The notes under the pieces: model-generated
Databases searched by the model: none
What the model was told of the DNA's origin: nothing
Seen by the model: the letters and a program-made list of their open reading frames with translations, nothing else
Shown here: positions 5,858 to 12,224 of the stretch, piece by piece
How the letters are laid out: every line of letters begins with the position of its first letter
Numbering within the stretch: position 1 is the first letter of the stretch
Assembly (NCBI GenBank): GCA_900553145.1
Contig: USCL01000067.1
Location: 1 to 14,920, forward strand
Reading direction: 5' to 3'
Origin: an uncultured Desulfovibrio sp.
GTDB lineage: Bacteria > Desulfobacterota > Desulfovibrionia > Desulfovibrionales > Desulfovibrionaceae
DNA: 14,920 nt
Program-made: the position numbers and the translations under genes

Positions 5858-7870
5858 CTATTTGCGGTTCCGCCGCGCGGCGTTTCCCCAACGGGACAGG
5901 CTGAGCACCAGCTCCCGCACATCGATGGGCTTGGTGAGATGCGCGTTCATCCCGGCGGCGAAGCTCCGCTCCTCGTCGCCGCGCATGGCGTGGGCGGTCA
6001 TGGCGAGGATGGGAATGTCCCGGGCGCGGGGCAGGCCGCTCTCACGGATGCGCCGCGTGGCGTCATAGCCGCTCATGACCGGCATCTGCACATCCATGAG
6101 GATCACGTCGAAGTCCTGATCCTCCGCATAGCACTCCACAGCTTCACGCCCGTTTTCCGCCACGCGCGCCTCCACGTTGAACCGCGCAAGCATGTTGAGG
6201 ATCACGTACTGGTTGATCTCGTTGTCTTCCACAACAAGGATACGCTGCCCCGCCAAGTCCCCAAGCGGCAGGCCCTCATCCGGCACATCGTTCCCGGAGC
6301 AGAACAGGCACCCATTGCCCTGCGGCTCATCCTCGGCCAACGGGAACGTCAGTTCGACCCGGAAAGTGCTGCCCTTGTTGACGCGGCTCCCCACGGTCAG
6401 CGTGCCGCCCATCAGCTCCACGAGCCGCTTGCTGATGGCAAGCCCGAGCCCCGCGCCGCCGAAACGGCGGGTGGCGGACTCGTCCACCTGCATGAAAGGG
6501 CTGAAAATGCGCCCTATTTCCGATTCGGGAATGCCGATGCCGCAATCGCGGACCACAAACTCCAGCCGCACGCGCGTATTGGTGGAATCCACCGCCCGCA
6601 CATGCAGGCTGATCGCCCCCTCATCGGTGAACTTCACCGCATTGTTGCACAGGTTGAGGAGGATCTGCCGGACGCGCAGGGCGTCGCCCATGAGCTGCAA
6701 AGGCACCTCGGGAGCGATCTCCAGAGAGAACTCAAGCCCTTTCCCTTCGGCTTCCGGAAGCACCACCGCCGCGAGGATGCCGAGTTCCTTCTTGAGGTTG
6801 AAGGATGCGCGCGCCAGTTCCATCTTGCTGGACTCGACCTTGGTCAGATCGAGGATATCGTTGAGGATGCCGAGCAAGGCCGTGCTCGATTCGCTGATCC
6901 GGGAAATGTATTCGTACTGCTGCGTGGTCAAATCCGTTTTCAGGGCCAGATAGGAGAGGCCGATGATCGCGTTCATGGGCGTCCGCAGCTCGTGGCTCAT
7001 GTTGGCGAGGAAGGACGACTTGGCCCGGTTGGCGGCCTCAGCGGCCTCGGCGGCCATGCGCAAGGAGCCCTCGTGCAGCTTGTGCCCGGTGATGTCGTAG
7101 ACGTACCCCACCGCGCGCAACACGCCGCCATCCTGCGAGAATTCGCATTCGAAACCGAACCAGGCCGACCCCTTTTCCGGGTGCAGCAATTCGATTTCAA
7201 AACGCTCGCACCGCCCCTGTTTCCATGAAGACCGGCGCAGCGCTTCCAACACCTGCTTCCGGCAGCCCGGCGCCAAGCGGCGCCACAAGCCCCTGAACGC
7301 GGAAAAGCACACATTGTCGGCGGGGATGCCGAACTGTTCGAAAAAAATATCGTTGGCGGAAAAAAGGATCCGGCTGCCCCGCGTGCACTCGAACACGCCT
7401 ATCCGGCCTATCCGGCAGGCCGTTTCAAAGCGGGAAAGGTTCTCACGCAGCTGCCCGCGCATGCTTTCCAGCTCGCTGACGTCCTGATGATAGCCTTTCA
7501 GGCGCAGCACCCCTCTCTTGCCCCGCCGGGGCAGCAGCTTGCCCCCGCAGCGCACAAAAATGCGCCCGCGTACGGGATGGTGCCACGGATACTGGACTTC
7601 ATACCGCTGTCCGGTGCCGATCATTTTCTCCACGCACTCGTCCACCGCGGCGCGGTAGGCTTCATCCACGCGGCCATACCAATGCCTGAAGCATTCCTCC
7701 GGCACAGGGTGCGTCTCCAGACCGAGCAACAGCAGCATGGTCTCATTGGCCGTCATCCGGTGGTTGCCGTTCTCCTCGTCGACCTCGATGGCCCAGAGGC
7801 CCGTATTGCCGATCCGGAGAGCTTCGCTCATCCACTCGGGGCTGTTGAACATGTCCGCGTTGATTCCCAT
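5858..7870 (-). CDS. Soluble hybrid histidine kinase (PAS-PAS-HisKA-HATPase-REC)
   Basis: This gene encodes 670 residues from the ATG at 7870, which has AGGAGG 7 nt upstream. An upstream in-frame ATG at 7912 would add 14 Gly/Arg-rich residues and is less likely. Two PAS-like sensor regions occupy about 15-135 and 145-265. The second ends DGGVLRAVGYVYDITGHK (PAC motif) and continues into an Ala-rich coiled linker. HisKA contains the phospho-acceptor H293 in NMSHELRTPMNAIIG. The ATPase domain has the N box (LLNLCNNAVKFTDEG), DCGIGIP (443-448) and GGAGLGLAISKRL. A C-terminal receiver (about 543-660) has ED, D593 in ILMDVQMPVMSG, the conserved T and K647. No transmembrane segment is present, so it senses cytoplasmic signals, or redox or gas signals if a PAS domain holds a cofactor. 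No HPt domain or output regulator is encoded nearby, so the phosphorelay partner lies elsewhere. It starts 59 bp after the Crp/Fnr gene on the same strand. Confidence 0.94.
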   Translation of the reverse strand: MGINADMFNSPEWMSEALRIGNTGLWAIEVDEENGNHRMTANETMLLLLGLETHPVPEECFRHWYGRVDEAYRAAVDECVEKMIGTGQRYEVQYPWHHPVRGRIFVRCGGKLLPRRGKRGVLRLKGYHQDVSELESMRGQLRENLSRFETACRIGRIGVFECTRGSRILFSANDIFFEQFGIPADNVCFSAFRGLWRRLAPGCRKQVLEALRRSSWKQGRCERFEIELLHPEKGSAWFGFECEFSQDGGVLRAVGYVYDITGHKLHEGSLRMAAEAAEAANRAKSSFLANMSHELRTPMNAIIGLSYLALKTDLTTQQYEYISRISESSTALLGILNDILDLTKVESSKMELARASFNLKKELGILAAVVLPEAEGKGLEFSLEIAPEVPLQLMGDALRVRQILLNLCNNAVKFTDEGAISLHVRAVDSTNTRVRLEFVVRDCGIGIPESEIGRIFSPFMQVDESATRRFGGAGLGLAISKRLVELMGGTLTVGSRVNKGSTFRVELTFPLAEDEPQGNGCLFCSGNDVPDEGLPLGDLAGQRILVVEDNEINQYVILNMLARFNVEARVAENGREAVECYAEDQDFDVILMDVQMPVMSGYDATRRIRESGLPRARDIPILAMTAHAMRGDEERSFAAGMNAHLTKPIDVRELVLSLSRWGNAARRNRK

Positions 7871-7929
7871 AGTGCAGCCTCCTCCGCCGCGATTCCGCAA
7901 ACCGAAGCCCACGCCTGCCGCCGCCCCGC

Positions 7930-8613
7930 CTATCTGTTGCCCTCGGCGGCGGTGGCCTGCAAGGCGGGCACGTCAAGGATGACGATGTCCTTCCCCCGCA
8001 ACTCGACCAGCCCCGCCTCGGAGAACCGGGACAGCTGGCGGGAAAGCGTCTCACGGGCCAGCCCGAGCAGGTTGGCGAGCACTTCACGGGAAACCCCGAG
8101 CCGGATGAGATCGCCGCCCCCGATCTGCCTCCTGTGCAACAAATACGTGGCGAGCCGGCAGGCCGCCCCGCCCTGCCCCTGCGCCGCCAGCTTGTGCGCG
8201 AACATCCGCAGGCGAAGCGACAACGCCGCCAGCATCCGCAAGGCCATCTCCGGGTTCTCCGTCACCAGCGCGAACAGCGCGGACGCCGGGAGGAACAGCG
8301 TTTCCACATCGTCCACGGCCACGGCGGACGCCGGGAACGTCCCCTTCTGGAACATCGCGGCCTCGCCGATGGTGTTCCCCCTGCGGACGAGGTGGAGCAC
8401 CGTCTCACGCCCGTCGGGAGCGAACCGGACGACCTTCACAACGCCGCGCAGCACAATGTGCATGCCGTCGGCGCGTTCGCCTTCGCTGAACAGCGTCGCC
8501 CCGCGCGCGAACGTGCGCATCCGGCACCCGGCGGCGAGGCGTTCCCGCTCCTCCGGGGACAGCGGCTCAAACAGCGGCAAGGCCCCGAGCGCTTCCAACC
8601 GTTCGTTTGACAT
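7930..8613 (-). CDS. Crp/Fnr-family transcriptional regulator (HcpR-like by context)
   Basis: This gene encodes 227 residues from the ATG at 8613 (AGGAG 6 nt upstream). The longer open frame upstream is non-coding in character. The cyclic-nucleotide-binding-like fold covers about 10-125 (LFSEGERADGMHIVLRGVVK, then GNTIGEAAMF). A long dimer helix follows (about 126-148), then a Crp-type helix-turn-helix (about 170-206) with GVSREVLANLLGLARETLSR. Aligned to E. coli CRP, E84 matches E72, but the cAMP-phosphate arginine R82 is replaced by proline (P94), so cAMP is an unlikely effector. Only C30 and C152 are present, so there is no FNR-type iron-sulfur cluster. The recognition helix R187-E188-x3-R192 equals CRP's R180-E181-x3-R185, which reads GTGA half-sites. 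A GTGA-N6-TCAC site lies upstream of the nearby hcp gene. HcpR proteins of Desulfovibrio control hcp during nitrosative stress, and a haem-linked signal has been proposed for the group. The assignment here is by context. Confidence 0.88.
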   Translation of the reverse strand: MSNERLEALGALPLFEPLSPEERERLAAGCRMRTFARGATLFSEGERADGMHIVLRGVVKVVRFAPDGRETVLHLVRRGNTIGEAAMFQKGTFPASAVAVDDVETLFLPASALFALVTENPEMALRMLAALSLRLRMFAHKLAAQGQGGAACRLATYLLHRRQIGGGDLIRLGVSREVLANLLGLARETLSRQLSRFSEAGLVELRGKDIVILDVPALQATAAEGNR

Positions 8614-8631
8614 GTCCGCTCCTGTTTCACA

Positions 8632-8654
8632 GTGTATTTCCTTAAAAAATACAC
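8632..8654 (-). promoter_or_regulatory. 23-bp palindrome in the Crp/Fnr gene leader (possible operator)
   Basis: GTGTATTT (8632-8639) and AAATACAC (8647-8654) are perfect inverted repeats around a 7-bp spacer, ending 18 nt before the regulator's start codon on the minus strand. The arms resemble no CRP half-site (GTGA is absent). The right arm overlaps the only AT-rich -10-like sequence (TATTTT, minus strand), so a bound protein would probably block transcription. As RNA it could also form an 8-bp stem near the ribosome site. Confidence 0.55.
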
Positions 8655-8711
8655 CGGAATCCTCGCAAGAAGCAAGCGTTTCAGCTGCAAGACTCCCAAA
8701 GTCCAAAAGGA

Positions 8712-8740
8712 CGGGAGCTTCCGAAAAAGCTCCCGCCCTC
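8712..8740. terminator. Terminator-like hairpin between the repeat region and the Crp/Fnr gene
   Basis: CGGGAGCTT (8712-8720) and AAGCTCCCG (8727-8735) form a 9-bp stem with a 6-nt loop. On the minus strand it would end transcripts from hcp and the repeat region, followed by TCCTTTTGG. The better T-run (TCTTTTCTCT) is on the plus strand, where no upstream gene is seen. It is placed to insulate the Crp/Fnr promoter from hcp read-through. Confidence 0.6.
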
Positions 8741-8796
8741 TTTTCTCTGTCCAGCGGCTGGCGAGCGGATCGGCAAGCCCTTGCGCGCCGGCCTTG

Positions 8797-9180
8797 CGGC
8801 ATACCGCGCAGCACGGGGACGCGCTGCCGGATGCACGTGATGCCGATAACCGCCGTATCGATCCCACCCGCGCGGGCGTGCTGGGTTCCTTTAGGTTCCC
8901 GGCCTTTTTGCTTACATCGATCCCACCCGCGCGGGGGGCGCACCTTCCACCGGAACCTCGTCTTGTCGGTTTTGGATCGCTCCCACCCGCGCGGCGCGCT
9001 CTGGCCGGGGGCCTGCTTAGGGCGGCCGTGGTGCTCGATCCCTCCCGCACGGGGACGCGTTGCTCCGCATCTCGTCCTACGTCCGGACGATCAGAGCGCT
9101 CCCACCCGTGTGGGGAAGCGCTTGACCATCGTATTCAGGCACCGGTTTGCGCTGCGGCATCGCACCTGCGCGGGCCCCCT
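8797..9180 (-). CRISPR. Degenerate CRISPR-like array, about 7 decayed type I-E-like repeats
   Basis: A GC-rich motif recurs seven times at positions anchored at 8802, 8862, 8921, 8981, 9039, 9100 and 9160, with spacing 60, 59, 60, 58, 61 and 60 bp. The clearest copies share ATCGATCCCACCCGCGCGG. Copies one and five share GCACGGGGACGCG instead, and the sixth has CCCACCCGTGTGGGG. The intervening 30-odd bases (for example 8884-8914) differ from one another, as spacers do. A unit of about 28-nt repeat plus 32-nt spacer is the geometry of type I-E arrays. Read on the minus strand, each repeat has the order CCCCGCGCGGG then GGGATCGAT, similar to the I-E stem-loop and 3' handle. All copies differ, no cas genes are in the window, and no leader is recognisable, so it is probably an inactive relic. 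It fills most of the 453-bp gene-free gap between hcp and the hairpin upstream of the Crp/Fnr gene. No protein-coding frame is credible there. Confidence 0.6.
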
Positions 9181-9189
9181 TCCGCCCCT

Positions 9190-10806
9190 TTAGCCCAAGA
9201 TGGCCTTCAAATCCTCGTCAGGGGTGGAAATGGGCTTGATGCCCCAGTTTTCGACCAGCAGATTGAGGATATCGGGGGACACGAAGGCCGGGAGGCTCGG
9301 CCCGAGGCGGATGTTCTTCACGCCGAGGGCAAGCAGGGTCAGCAGGATCGCCACGGCCTTCTGCTCGTACCACGACAGCACCAGCGAGAGCGGCAGGTCG
9401 TTGACGCCGCACTTGAGCGCGTCGGCCAGCGCCAGCGCCACCTTGACGGCGGAATAGGCGTCGTTGCACTGCCCCACGTCCAAGAGGCGCGGGAACGGCC
9501 CGATCTTGCCGAGATCCTTGTCGAAGAAACGGAACTTGCCGCACGCCAGCGTGAGGATGAGGGTATCCTGAGGCGTCTTTTCCACAAATTCGGTGTAATA
9601 GTTGCGGCCCGGCTTCGCGCCGTCGCAGCCGCCCACAAGGAAGATGTGGCGCACGGCCCCGGACTGCACCGCGTCGAGCACGGCGGGGGCGGCGTCCAGC
9701 AGGGTCTTGCGGCCAAAGCCCACGGTCACTTCCTTGCCCGGCGCGTCTTCGGCGAATCCGGGCAGCTCCAGCGCCTTGAGGATGAGCGGCGCGAAATCCC
9801 GATCCTTGATATGGACGAGGCCCGGCCAGCCCACGATGCCGGACGTGAACACCTTCCCGCCGTAATCCTTGGGGTTTTGGATGCAATTGGTGGTGAACAG
9901 CACCGCGCCGGGGAAATCGGGCAGTTCCTTCTGCTGGTTCTGCCACGCCGTGCCGTAATGCCCCGCGAAATGCGGGAACGCCTTGAGCACCGGGTAGCCG
10001 TGCGCGGGCAGCATTTCGCCGTGGGTGTAGATGTTGATGCCCGTGCCCTGCGTCTGCTTCAGCAGTTCATACAGGTCTTCGAGATCGTGCCCGGAAACGA
10101 GGATGGCCTTGCCCTGACGGTGGCCGAGGGAAACCTGCGTGGGGACCGGATCGCCGAACGCCTTGGTGTTCCCGGCGTCCAGAAGCTCCATGGCCTTCAG
10201 GTTGGCCTTGCCGCAGCGCAGGACCAGATCCAGCCAATCCTCAAGGGCGCGCGCCTTGTCCGGCGTGCCGTCCTTGTCGGGCATCCCGGCGGCGAGCGCC
10301 TCATAGACGAAAGCGTTCAGTTCCGGGTCGCGCTGGCCAAGGACAGCCGCGTGATCCGCATAGGCGGCCACGCCCTTCAGGCCGTACAGGAGCAGCTGCA
10401 TGGCGGAACGGACGTTCGCATCATCGCTGAAGTGGGCTGTCCCGGCCTGTACCTTTTGGATACTTTCCCAGTCCGCGCCTATGGCCGCGTCACAGGTATC
10501 CGGCGTACAGCCGAGCTTCGCCGCGAGTTCCTTGCGGCGGCGTATGGCTTCCCGCGCCACGTCTTCAAGCGCCGCGGGATCAAAATTCACATTGGTAAGC
10601 GTCGAGAACAGCGCGCGCACCGTGAAGTCGTCGGTGCCCTGATCGATTATGCCCTTGGCGCGGGCCTTGAGCGCCGTACGGGACAGCAGCCGCAGCGCGT
10701 AAATCACGTGATCCTGGATATCCGCCACAGGGGCCAGCTTGCCGCAGACGCCCATGACCGTGCAGCCCGTCCCTTTCGCCGTCTGTTCACACTGATTGCA
10801 AAACAT
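9190..10806 (-). CDS. hcp: Hybrid cluster protein (hydroxylamine reductase / NO-detoxification protein)
   Basis: This gene encodes 538 residues, full length for the Desulfovibrio-type (class 1) Hcp. The N-terminal CNQCEQTAKGTGCTVMGVC gives cubane-cluster ligands C3, C6, C15 and C21 in the class 1 spacing. All seven hybrid-cluster ligands are present: H240 (SGHDLEDL), E264 (HGEML), C308 (TTNCIQNP), C394 (GGCDGAKPG), C422 (LACGKFRF), C447 (VGQCNDAY) and E481 (SWYEQKA). Hcp holds a [4Fe-4S] and a [4Fe-2S-2O] cluster in the cytoplasm. It reduces hydroxylamine in vitro and is linked in vivo to NO reduction and protein S-nitrosylation. The start at 10806 has GGGAGG 5 nt upstream. A CRP-type operator lies 75-88 nt upstream of the start. 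No hcr reductase gene is adjacent, so the electron donor is encoded elsewhere. A degenerate CRISPR-like region begins just past the stop. Confidence 0.98.
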   Translation of the reverse strand: MFCNQCEQTAKGTGCTVMGVCGKLAPVADIQDHVIYALRLLSRTALKARAKGIIDQGTDDFTVRALFSTLTNVNFDPAALEDVAREAIRRRKELAAKLGCTPDTCDAAIGADWESIQKVQAGTAHFSDDANVRSAMQLLLYGLKGVAAYADHAAVLGQRDPELNAFVYEALAAGMPDKDGTPDKARALEDWLDLVLRCGKANLKAMELLDAGNTKAFGDPVPTQVSLGHRQGKAILVSGHDLEDLYELLKQTQGTGINIYTHGEMLPAHGYPVLKAFPHFAGHYGTAWQNQQKELPDFPGAVLFTTNCIQNPKDYGGKVFTSGIVGWPGLVHIKDRDFAPLILKALELPGFAEDAPGKEVTVGFGRKTLLDAAPAVLDAVQSGAVRHIFLVGGCDGAKPGRNYYTEFVEKTPQDTLILTLACGKFRFFDKDLGKIGPFPRLLDVGQCNDAYSAVKVALALADALKCGVNDLPLSLVLSWYEQKAVAILLTLLALGVKNIRLGPSLPAFVSPDILNLLVENWGIKPISTPDEDLKAILG

Positions 10807-10878
10807 GGAAACCTCCCGAGTTGAGGTGAAACGACATCATCTTGTAAGGTGGACTCTCTTCCCTCTACCGGAAAAAGG

Positions 10879-10896
10879 CAGTGATCGGGATCACAA
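10879..10896 (-). promoter_or_regulatory. CRP/HcpR-type operator upstream of hcp
   Basis: On the minus strand TTGTGA-TCCCGA-TCACTG contains a perfect GTGA-N6-TCAC palindrome (10881-10894), in which the six inner bases also extend the symmetry (GTGAT/ATCAC). Its centre is 81 nt before the hcp ATG. No good -10 lies at the spacing of a simple class II site, but TACAAG (10846-10841, minus) is a candidate -10 that would place the operator centre near -53. It is the expected target of the Crp/Fnr protein encoded at 7930-8613. Confidence 0.75.
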
Positions 10897-10956
10897 TCAC
10901 CCTTCCCGCATAAAAAAATCATGCAGCGGGCGCGCGTACCGCCCGTCCCCCCCGGC

Positions 10957-10986
10957 TTGACAAGGCTCTCGCACGGCAGATAGAAA
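10957..10986 (+). promoter_or_regulatory. Sigma-70 promoter for the PP-loop tRNA-thiolation-type gene
   Basis: A perfect TTGACA (10957-10962) is followed after 18 bp by TAGAAA (10981-10986, 4 of 6 to the -10). It reads toward the gene starting at 11063 and predicts a leader of about 70 nt. Confidence 0.65.
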
Positions 10987-11003
10987 AACCAGTTAACCGG
11001 TTT
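10986..11003. promoter_or_regulatory. 18-bp near-palindrome at the predicted transcription start (possible operator)
   Basis: AAACC-A-GTTAAC-C-GGTTT is symmetric at 16 of 18 positions and contains the nested perfect palindromes GTTAAC and AACCGGTT. It begins at the end of the -10 element and covers the expected start site, a typical position for a repressor operator. No regulator in the window is an obvious match. Confidence 0.45.
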
Positions 11004-11062
11004 CGCGCCGGGTCATCCAAGCCGCAGCGCGCAGCCGCGCCCTGCCCCGGAGTTCGCCTCAT

Positions 11063-11974
11063 ATGATATGCAAACGCTGCAAGTCCGCCACGGCCATCAT
11101 TTCCCTGCCGAGCCACAACACCGGATTCTGTGAAACCTGTTTCCGGGACTTCTTCTCCGCGCAGGTCGCCCGCGGCATCGAAACCGGAAAGCTGTTCACC
11201 CACGAGGACCGCATCCTCGTCGCCCTGTCCGGCGGCAAGGACTCCCTTTCCCTCATGCTGGAACTTTCGCGCCAAGGCTACGACGTCACCGGCCTGCACA
11301 TCGACCTCGGCATCCCCGGTTCGTCGGAAATCGTGCGCGGGGTCATCGACCGCTTCTGCGCCAAGCACGGCTTCAAGCTCATCGTCAAGGAAATGGCCAA
11401 GGAAGGGCTTGCCATCCCGCTGGTCAAGCAGCGCCTCAAGCGCCCCATCTGTTCCGCCTGCGGCAAAATCAAGCGGCACTATTTCAACAAGACGGCGCTT
11501 GAGGAAGGCTTCACCGCCCTCGCCACCGGCCACAACCTCGACGACGAGATCGCCCGCCTGTTCAGCAACACCCTTCGCTGGGACGTCGGCTACCTGTCGG
11601 ATCAGGGGCCGCGCCTCGACGGCGAAGACGGTTTCGCCCGCAAGGTGAAGCCCTTCTGGCGGCTGACCGAATTCGAGACCGCCACCTACGCCTTCCTTGA
11701 GGAGATCGAGCACCATCATACGCCCTGCCCCTACAGCGCGGGCGCGAGCTTTACCTATTACAAAGGGCTCTGGAACCAGCTCGAGGAAGAGATGCCCGGA
11801 CGCAAGCTTTCCTTCTATGTGGACTTCCTCAAGCGCGGGCGCTCCGCCTTCGCCGGGCTCGAAAAGACGGAAGGCGACACCCTCGCCCCCTGCACCGTCT
11901 GCGGCTATCCGACATCCTCCGGCGTGTGCGGCGTCTGCCGCATCCGGGAAGTCGTCAAGGAACAGGGGGAATGA
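11063..11974 (+). CDS. PP-loop ATPase of the TtuA/TtcA/Ctu1 group (tRNA thiolation-like)
   Basis: This gene encodes 303 residues. Domains in order are: an N-terminal zinc finger (C3-x2-C6 and C23-x2-C26); the ATP pyrophosphatase loop SGGKDS at 56-61, which adenylates the target base; the catalytic or cluster-binding pair C130-x2-C133 (RPICSACGKIKR) with C222 (TPCPYS) as third cysteine; GHNLDDE at 156-162; and a C-terminal zinc finger (C277-x2-C280 and C289-x2-C292). Two zinc fingers around the PP-loop core plus three core cysteines are diagnostic of the TtuA-like group (TIGR00269-type) that 2-thiolates tRNA using a [4Fe-4S] cluster. The position thiolated in this organism is not shown. The ribosome site is weak (GGAG about 10 nt upstream), but no other start is possible without losing C3. 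It has its own promoter, is divergent from hcp, and ends at a strong hairpin. Both divergent neighbours are iron-sulfur proteins, which may or may not matter. Confidence 0.92.
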   Translation: MICKRCKSATAIISLPSHNTGFCETCFRDFFSAQVARGIETGKLFTHEDRILVALSGGKDSLSLMLELSRQGYDVTGLHIDLGIPGSSEIVRGVIDRFCAKHGFKLIVKEMAKEGLAIPLVKQRLKRPICSACGKIKRHYFNKTALEEGFTALATGHNLDDEIARLFSNTLRWDVGYLSDQGPRLDGEDGFARKVKPFWRLTEFETATYAFLEEIEHHHTPCPYSAGASFTYYKGLWNQLEEEMPGRKLSFYVDFLKRGRSAFAGLEKTEGDTLAPCTVCGYPTSSGVCGVCRIREVVKEQGE

Positions 11975-11977
11975 AGA

Positions 11978-12015
11978 TTGGGAGGGGGTCTTTCTCCAGA
12001 AAGGCCCCCTCCCAA
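11978..12015 (+). repeat. Long G-rich hairpin after the PP-loop gene (terminator or dispersed repeat)
   Basis: TTGGGAGGGGG (11978-11988) pairs perfectly with CCCCCTCCCAA (12005-12015), and the inner arms CTTTC/GAAAG extend the stem to 17 bp around a 4-nt TCCA loop. It starts 4 nt after the stop codon. No T-run follows on the plus strand, so it may end transcription with help or only protect the mRNA 3' end. Its plan matches the hairpin after polA at 14876-14920. The remaining stretch to 12224 has no gene and no clear promoter, only a small TTCCG/CGGAA hairpin (12062-12077). Confidence 0.7.
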
Positions 12016-12224
12016 ACCCTCCCCCTCTCCCCAAAGACGTCTGGCCTTATCGAATCCTTTTTTCCGGTTTTTCGGAAGACGGAGGCCGGGGCGCGGTGCT
12101 GAGTCTGGAACAATATGTTTTTCATCATAAATCGGTTCCGAGGAGCCGAACGCGGGTGCCCCGTCGGGCCGAGCCCCTTACGCCGGAGCGGTGAAAATCC
12201 CCCGGCTGTCCTCTTGGAGAGAGT

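Noticed and set aside
5855..7228. 457-codon plus-strand frame over the hybrid kinase
   Set aside because: The opposite strand has complete HisKA, ATPase and receiver motifs. The plus frame shows none.
7487..9193. 568-codon plus-strand frame spanning the kinase 5' end, the Crp/Fnr gene and the repeat region
   Set aside because: It crosses two genuine opposite-strand genes and a repeat array, is Ser/Arg/Pro-rich, and has no convincing start or ribosome site.
8632..10824. 730-codon plus-strand frame through the CRISPR-like repeats and antisense to hcp
   Set aside because: GC-rich antisense openness. In the repeat zone it encodes repetitive S-H-P-R-type peptides, an effect of the 60-bp period (divisible by three) rather than a repeat protein.
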